Shown here one piece after another: positions 60,579 through 64,000 of a DNA stretch of 64,000 nucleotides; positions within the stretch are counted from its first letter, which is position 1, and every line of letters begins with the position of its first letter. The notes beneath the pieces were generated by a model, which made no database searches, was not told the DNA's origin, and worked only from the letters and a program-made list of their open reading frames with translations. The stretch is from assembly GCF_013387495.1 (NCBI RefSeq), contig NZ_JABZEE010000028.1, forward strand, positions 152,314 through 216,313. The letters are read 5' to 3'. The position numbers were made by a program, and so were the translations under genes. This DNA is from Streptomyces sp. PKU-EA00015 (lineage in GTDB: Bacteria > Actinomycetota > Actinomycetes > Streptomycetales > Streptomycetaceae).

Positions 60579-61289
60579 CTAGTACCAGTGGTTCGCCTGC
60601 CAGAAGGACCACGCGCCGCACGGGCTGCCGTAGCGTCCGTCCATGTAGCTCAGGCCCCACTTGATCTGGGTGGCCGGGTTCGTCTGCCAGTCGGCGCCGG
60701 CCGACGACATCTTGGAGCCCGGGAGCGCCTGGACGAGGCCGTACGCACCCGAAGAGGGGTTGGACGCACGGTAGTTCCAGCTCGACTCGTGGTCCACGAT
60801 GTTGCTGAAGCACTGGAACTGGTCGGCGGGGACCATCTGGCGTGCCATCGCCTGGACCTCGGCGACCGTGTACGAGGCCTGCGCGGAGAAGCTGGACGCC
60901 GAGCGGACCGCGTCGCGGTTGGCGCGCGCCTCCGCCTCCTCGCGCTCGCGCTCCGCCTGCTCGTCCGCCGCCGCCTTCTTGGCCTCGGCGGTCTTGGCAG
61001 CCTGGATGCGGGCCGATTCCTCGGCGGACTTCTTGGCGGCCGCGTCAGCGGCAGCGGCCTGTGCTTCGGCCTGCTGCGTCAGGGACGAGACCTGCACCTG
61101 GGCCTGCTCGCCCATGGGAATGTCCGCGAGGAGCGTCGTGTCGGCTGCCGTCGCCTCGAGGTTGTCCCCCGACGGCTGGGTGTTGCCCGACGCGACGCCG
61201 ACGACGGCTCCGACGGTGGTGACCGCAGTTGCCGAGGCGACTGCGAATCCCCGGACCGAGATCCGGCTCACACGTTGTCCTTCCAGCAT
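60579..61289 (-). CDS. Secreted lytic transglycosylase-like protein
   Basis: 236 residues from ATG 61289; GTG 61271, preceded by GGAAGG, is an alternative. A signal sequence (ISVRGFAVASATAVTTVGAVVGVASG), an alanine-rich coiled coil (about 60-135) and a C-terminal SLT domain: catalytic Glu in FSNIVDHESSWNYRASNPSSGAYGLVQALPG, and QIKWGLSYMDGRYGSPCGAW. Cleaves peptidoglycan glycan strands, probably during growth. No ydaO-type riboswitch was recognised upstream. Confidence 0.88.
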   Translation of the reverse strand: MLEGQRVSRISVRGFAVASATAVTTVGAVVGVASGNTQPSGDNLEATAADTTLLADIPMGEQAQVQVSSLTQQAEAQAAAADAAAKKSAEESARIQAAKTAEAKKAAADEQAEREREEAEARANRDAVRSASSFSAQASYTVAEVQAMARQMVPADQFQCFSNIVDHESSWNYRASNPSSGAYGLVQALPGSKMSSAGADWQTNPATQIKWGLSYMDGRYGSPCGAWSFWQANHWY

Positions 61290-61602
61290 CGCCCGCATAG
61301 GTGACCTCGCGAGCGCAATCGTGCCCCTGGCGCTGGCCTCCCCACTGCTTGGGTCACGGGAGGCGCGGGCCCGGCGGGCAACTCCTCTGCGGAGATGCCT
61401 CGTGGTACTCGCGGGCGGCATGCGGCGGCATGTCTTGAGTTGTGTGTTGCTGTGCACCACGAAAGGTGCGGATGTGCCGCATGCGGGGCCTGACGGAAGC
61501 AAGACTCTGCCGGAAGCCGACGCCGCAAGGCAATTCTTCGTTGCGTGTGAAAGCTCACACCCTGTTTGCACCAGGGGTTTTGAAGGAAACGCCGGACAGC
61601 AC

Positions 61603-61644
61603 GACGCCGCCCGGCTACGCTCTTGCGCTTCGCCGGGCGGCGTC
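61603..61644 (-). terminator. Terminator of phoH
   Basis: A 13-bp perfect stem (GACGCCGCCCGGC/GCCGGGCGGCGTC) with a 16-base loop, about 50 bases downstream (minus strand) of the phoH stop. Confidence 0.8.
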
Positions 61645-61691
61645 AACTGGCTTGTCCCTTTTGCCGGACAGGCCCCCAGGGATGTGGCCCG

Positions 61692-63014
61692 CTAAATGTG
61701 TCCGTCCTCCAGCATTTCGGTCACGAGCGCCGCGATCTGCGAGCGCTCGGAGCGGTTGAGGGTGACGTGGGCGAAGAGCGGATGCCCCTTCAGTTTCTCG
61801 ACGACGGCGACGACTCCGTCGTACCGGCCGACGCGCAGATTGTCCCGCTGCGCCACGTCATGGGTGAGGACGACCCGGGAATTCGCCCCGACCCGGGACA
61901 GAACGGTCAGCAGGACGTTCCGCTCCAACGACTGGGCCTCGTCGACGATGACGAACGCGTCGTGCAGCGAGCGGCCCCGGATGTGCGTGAGCGGCAGCAC
62001 CTCCAGCATGCCGCGGCCGAGCACCTCCTCGATCACCTCGCGTCCCGCCACGGCCGAGAGCGTGTCGAACACCGCCTGCGCCCACGGGCTCATCTTCTCG
62101 GCCTCGGTACCCGGCAGATACCCGAGCTCCTGGCCGCCCACCGCGTACAGCGGCCGGAAGACCATCACCTTCTGGTGCTGCCTGCGCTCCAGGACGGCTT
62201 CCAGGCCGGCGCACAGCGCGAGCGCCGACTTGCCGGTGCCGGCACGCCCGCCCAGCGAGACGATGCCGACCTCCTGGTCGAGGAGGAGGTCGAGCGCGAT
62301 GCGCTGCTCGGCGCTGCGGCCGTGGATGCCGAACGCCTCCCGGTCCCCGCGCACCAGCCGGACGTTGCCCTCGGCGGTGACGCGGCCGAGGGCCTTGCCG
62401 CGCTCGGACTGCAGCACGAGACCGGTGTGGACCGGCAGCTCGGCCGCTTCGGGGACGTACAGCGTCTCCTCCCCGTACAGCAGGTCCACCTGCTCGGCGG
62501 ACAGGGGCAGCTCCGCCATGCCGGTCCAGCCGGTGTCGGTGATGGCCAGCTCCGCGCGGTACTCCTCGGCGAGCAGACCGACGGAGGACGCCTTGATGCG
62601 CAGCGGCAGGTCCTTGGAGACGACCGTGACGTCGTACCCCTCGGCCTGGAGGTTGCGCGCCACGGCGAGGATGCGGGAGTCGTTGTCCCCCAGCCGGAAG
62701 CCGGCCGGAAGCACGCCGGGATCCTGGTGGTTGAGCTCCACGCGCAGCGAGCCGCCGAGGTCGCCGATCGGCAGGGGTGCGTCGAGACGGCCGTACCGGA
62801 TGCGGAAGTCGTCCAGCAGGCGCAGGGCCTGACGGGCGAAGTAACCGAGCTCCGGATGGTGCCTCTTGGCCTCCAGCTCCGTGATCACCACGATCGGCAG
62901 TACGACCTCGTGCTCGTCGAAGCGGCTCATGGCGTGCGGGTCGGCCAGCAGGACGCTGGTGTCGAGAACGTAGGTGCGCCGGTCGGGCATGCGGCGCTTT
63001 GTGCTGTTCACCAC
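61692..63014 (-). CDS. PIN - PhoH ATPase (PhoH2-type)
   Basis: 440 residues from GTG 63014 (SD GAGGGGG ~11 bases upstream); ATG 62990 is an alternative. N-terminal PIN RNase domain (RRTYVLDTSVLLADPHAMSRF; GDNDSRILAVARNLQAEG, with DTS and D-x-R acidic residues), then a PhoH RNA-helicase/ATPase: Walker A GGRAGTGKSAL, FRPLYAVGGQELGYLPGTEAEKMSPW, Walker B FVIVDEAQSLE. Toxin-like RNase coupled to a helicase; PhoH2 proteins act in RNA unwinding and cleavage. Confidence 0.93.
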   Translation of the reverse strand: MVNSTKRRMPDRRTYVLDTSVLLADPHAMSRFDEHEVVLPIVVITELEAKRHHPELGYFARQALRLLDDFRIRYGRLDAPLPIGDLGGSLRVELNHQDPGVLPAGFRLGDNDSRILAVARNLQAEGYDVTVVSKDLPLRIKASSVGLLAEEYRAELAITDTGWTGMAELPLSAEQVDLLYGEETLYVPEAAELPVHTGLVLQSERGKALGRVTAEGNVRLVRGDREAFGIHGRSAEQRIALDLLLDQEVGIVSLGGRAGTGKSALALCAGLEAVLERRQHQKVMVFRPLYAVGGQELGYLPGTEAEKMSPWAQAVFDTLSAVAGREVIEEVLGRGMLEVLPLTHIRGRSLHDAFVIVDEAQSLERNVLLTVLSRVGANSRVVLTHDVAQRDNLRVGRYDGVVAVVEKLKGHPLFAHVTLNRSERSQIAALVTEMLEDGHI

Positions 63015-63339
63015 GGAAGGACGTACCCCCTCGGACGAGGTCGGGGTGCGACGGCGTCGCGGACCATTGCGTCTTCCGCCGAAGCGGACGACGGGCCGGG
63101 CCGGCCTGCTGCACGGGCCGAGCGCCGGCCCTCCGCGTGGTCCGCACCAAAGGTGCAGTCCTTCGTGTGCAAAGGGCCTCCCGGGTGAGCGGTGTCGGCC
63201 GCTCACTGAGATACGACGTTCGTGGATCGGACGTCGACCTGGAGGGGGTATTCCCTCGAACGCGTGCGGCCATGCCAGGGCATATGTCGTCGCGGCGGTG
63301 AACACCCGGTGACACGCCCTGTGCCGGCTGGTCCGGGGC
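63015..63339. other. Upstream region of phoH, no gene
   Basis: No coding region is supported. No consensus promoter or riboswitch was recognised, and no gene start is visible near 63.3 kb. Confidence 0.4.
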
Positions 63340-63735
63340 GGCTGCCCCCGGACCCCCGCGCCTCGAACGCCGACGTGGCTGTTCTGCGCGATGCACCCGT
63401 TCGGGCTCCGTCTCCTGACCCCGTGCACGCCCCGGACCACGCCTCAAACGCCGCCGAGGCCGCTTGTGCGCAACGCGCCCGTTCGGGCTGCGCCCCGGAC
63501 GACGCCTCAAAAACGCCGACGGGGCTGCCTGTGCGCAATCCACCCGTTCGGGCACCACCGCAGCCCCCGCGCCCCAAACGCCGACGGGGCCGCTGTGCGA
63601 CGCGCCCCTTGGAGCCGCACCCCACGTCCCCGCCTCACACACCGGCGAGGCCATCTGTGCGCAACCCACCCGTTCGGCCCCCACGCCCCGTGCCCCCGAA
63701 CGCCGACAGTGGGGTCCGATACAGCCCTCTGACGT
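63340..63735. repeat. Degenerate ~70-90-bp tandem repeats, intergenic
   Basis: About five units sharing TGCGCAA..CACCCGTTCGGGC and CTCAAACGCCGACGGGGC-like cores. This Streptomyces-type intergenic repeat encodes no plausible protein; all long frames are low-complexity Ala/Arg/Pro/Gly. Confidence 0.7.
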
Positions 63736-63739
63736 GGCT

Positions 63740-63890
63740 CCCACGGCCGCCAGGCCGTAGGGAGAGTTAGAGGACGCCGCGCGAAGCGCGGTACGGGGCC
63801 CGGGGCGGAGCCCCGAAGCATGCGCCCGCCAGGGCGCAGGGCGACGGGGGTCTGGGGCCTCCCCCAGTTACGGGAAGGGGCGGGGTGGGG
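63740..63890. repeat. Dispersed intergenic repeat, copy 2 (inverted relative to 44858-45014)
   Basis: Reads, on the minus strand, from CCCCACCCCGCCCCTTCCCG to the GGCCGTGGG end, like copy 1 at 44858. Some positions differ and small gaps are needed; about 85% identical by eye. Confidence 0.75.
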
Positions 63891-64000
63891 GAAGCGCGCC
63901 CGCCAAAGCCCGGCCCGCGGCCGCGACACAGGCCGGCCCCGTCGGCGATCGAGGCGGGGGCTCGGGGCCGGAGCCGGCAGTAGCGGGAGAGGCGGCGAGG
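63891..64000. other. Right edge of window, no gene seen
   Basis: GC-rich intergenic sequence to the window end. No start, stop or RNA feature supported. Confidence 0.4.

Noticed and set aside
61290..61602. c-di-AMP (ydaO-type) riboswitch before the transglycosylase gene
   Set aside because: Common for Streptomyces cell-wall hydrolases, but the expected conserved core sequences were not recognised in this leader.
61858..63744. Minus-strand ORF across phoH in another frame
   Set aside because: Arg/Gly-rich shadow of phoH plus intergenic repeats; PIN and PhoH motifs lie in the 61692-63014 frame.

Overview
The window is high-GC actinobacterial DNA, almost certainly from a Streptomyces chromosome. 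Evidence: GC-rich third codon positions, many GTG/TTG starts, WhiB-like, DUF4245, DUF6542 and DUF1707 proteins, and a core gene order (ychF, ppgK, ispH, xseAB, glpX, wbl, class I fumarase, fumC, DUF402, SpoIIE-type phosphatase, PBP, oxyR-ahpC-ahpD, phoH) that I recognise as the conserved segment around SCO5029-SCO5060 of S. coelicolor (from memory, not searched).

Layout. (1) 1-20.7 kb: right part of a siphovirus-type prophage. Tail genes (tape measure cut by the window edge, distal tail protein, Gp37-like tail protein, fibre with S74 chaperone) lead into lysis genes (amidase endolysin, small membrane protein). A short leftward block follows (10.1-12.2 kb: Cys-motif protein, DUF2637 membrane protein, winged-helix protein) with a divergent switch-like region. 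Next is a rightward, translationally coupled replication/recombination operon: RecB-like nuclease, RecA/DnaB-type ATPase, Holliday-junction-resolvase-like nuclease, primase split into zinc and TOPRIM ORFs, metallophosphoesterase, and two small ORFs resembling sigma regions 2 and 4. Terminase, capsid and integrase genes are not in the window. (2) 20.7-29.2 kb: accessory region with an HTH-SUMF1 fusion, a class IV aminotransferase, and a tightly coupled six-gene operon: archaeal-type AdoMet synthetase, APH(6)-like kinase, histidine phosphatase, second seryl-tRNA synthetase, GT4 glycosyltransferase, and a stand-alone protein resembling the middle of alanyl-tRNA synthetase. (3) 29.3-33.4 kb: type III restriction-modification pair (mod-res), leftward. 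(4) 33.50-33.58 kb: paired GTCAGCAC repeats just outside the ychF terminator, which look like integrase arm sites and probably mark the edge of the mobile region. (5) 33.7-64 kb: conserved chromosome.

The most interesting part is the 22.0-29.2 kb cluster. Its enzymes could supply AdoMet and seryl-tRNA (or a serine/alanine adenylate), phosphorylate and dephosphorylate an intermediate, and glycosylate it. That suggests a small natural product, possibly nucleoside- or amino-acid-like, made by a pathway using aminoacyl-tRNA-synthetase-type enzymes. This is inference; I do not recognise the cluster as a described one.

In the core region the window holds two unrelated fumarases (iron-sulfur class I and iron-free class II) with a possible iron box before the class I gene. 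It also holds an OxyR-controlled peroxidase operon, a SpoIIE-type phosphatase behind a short leader ORF and 10-bp-phased repeats, an SPFH/ribbon-helix-helix pair behind a 16-bp palindrome, several very strong hairpin terminators, and a ~150-bp dispersed repeat in inverted orientation at 44.9 and 63.8 kb. Start codons were chosen by Shine-Dalgarno (SD) position, overlap with the upstream stop and family length; no database search was possible.
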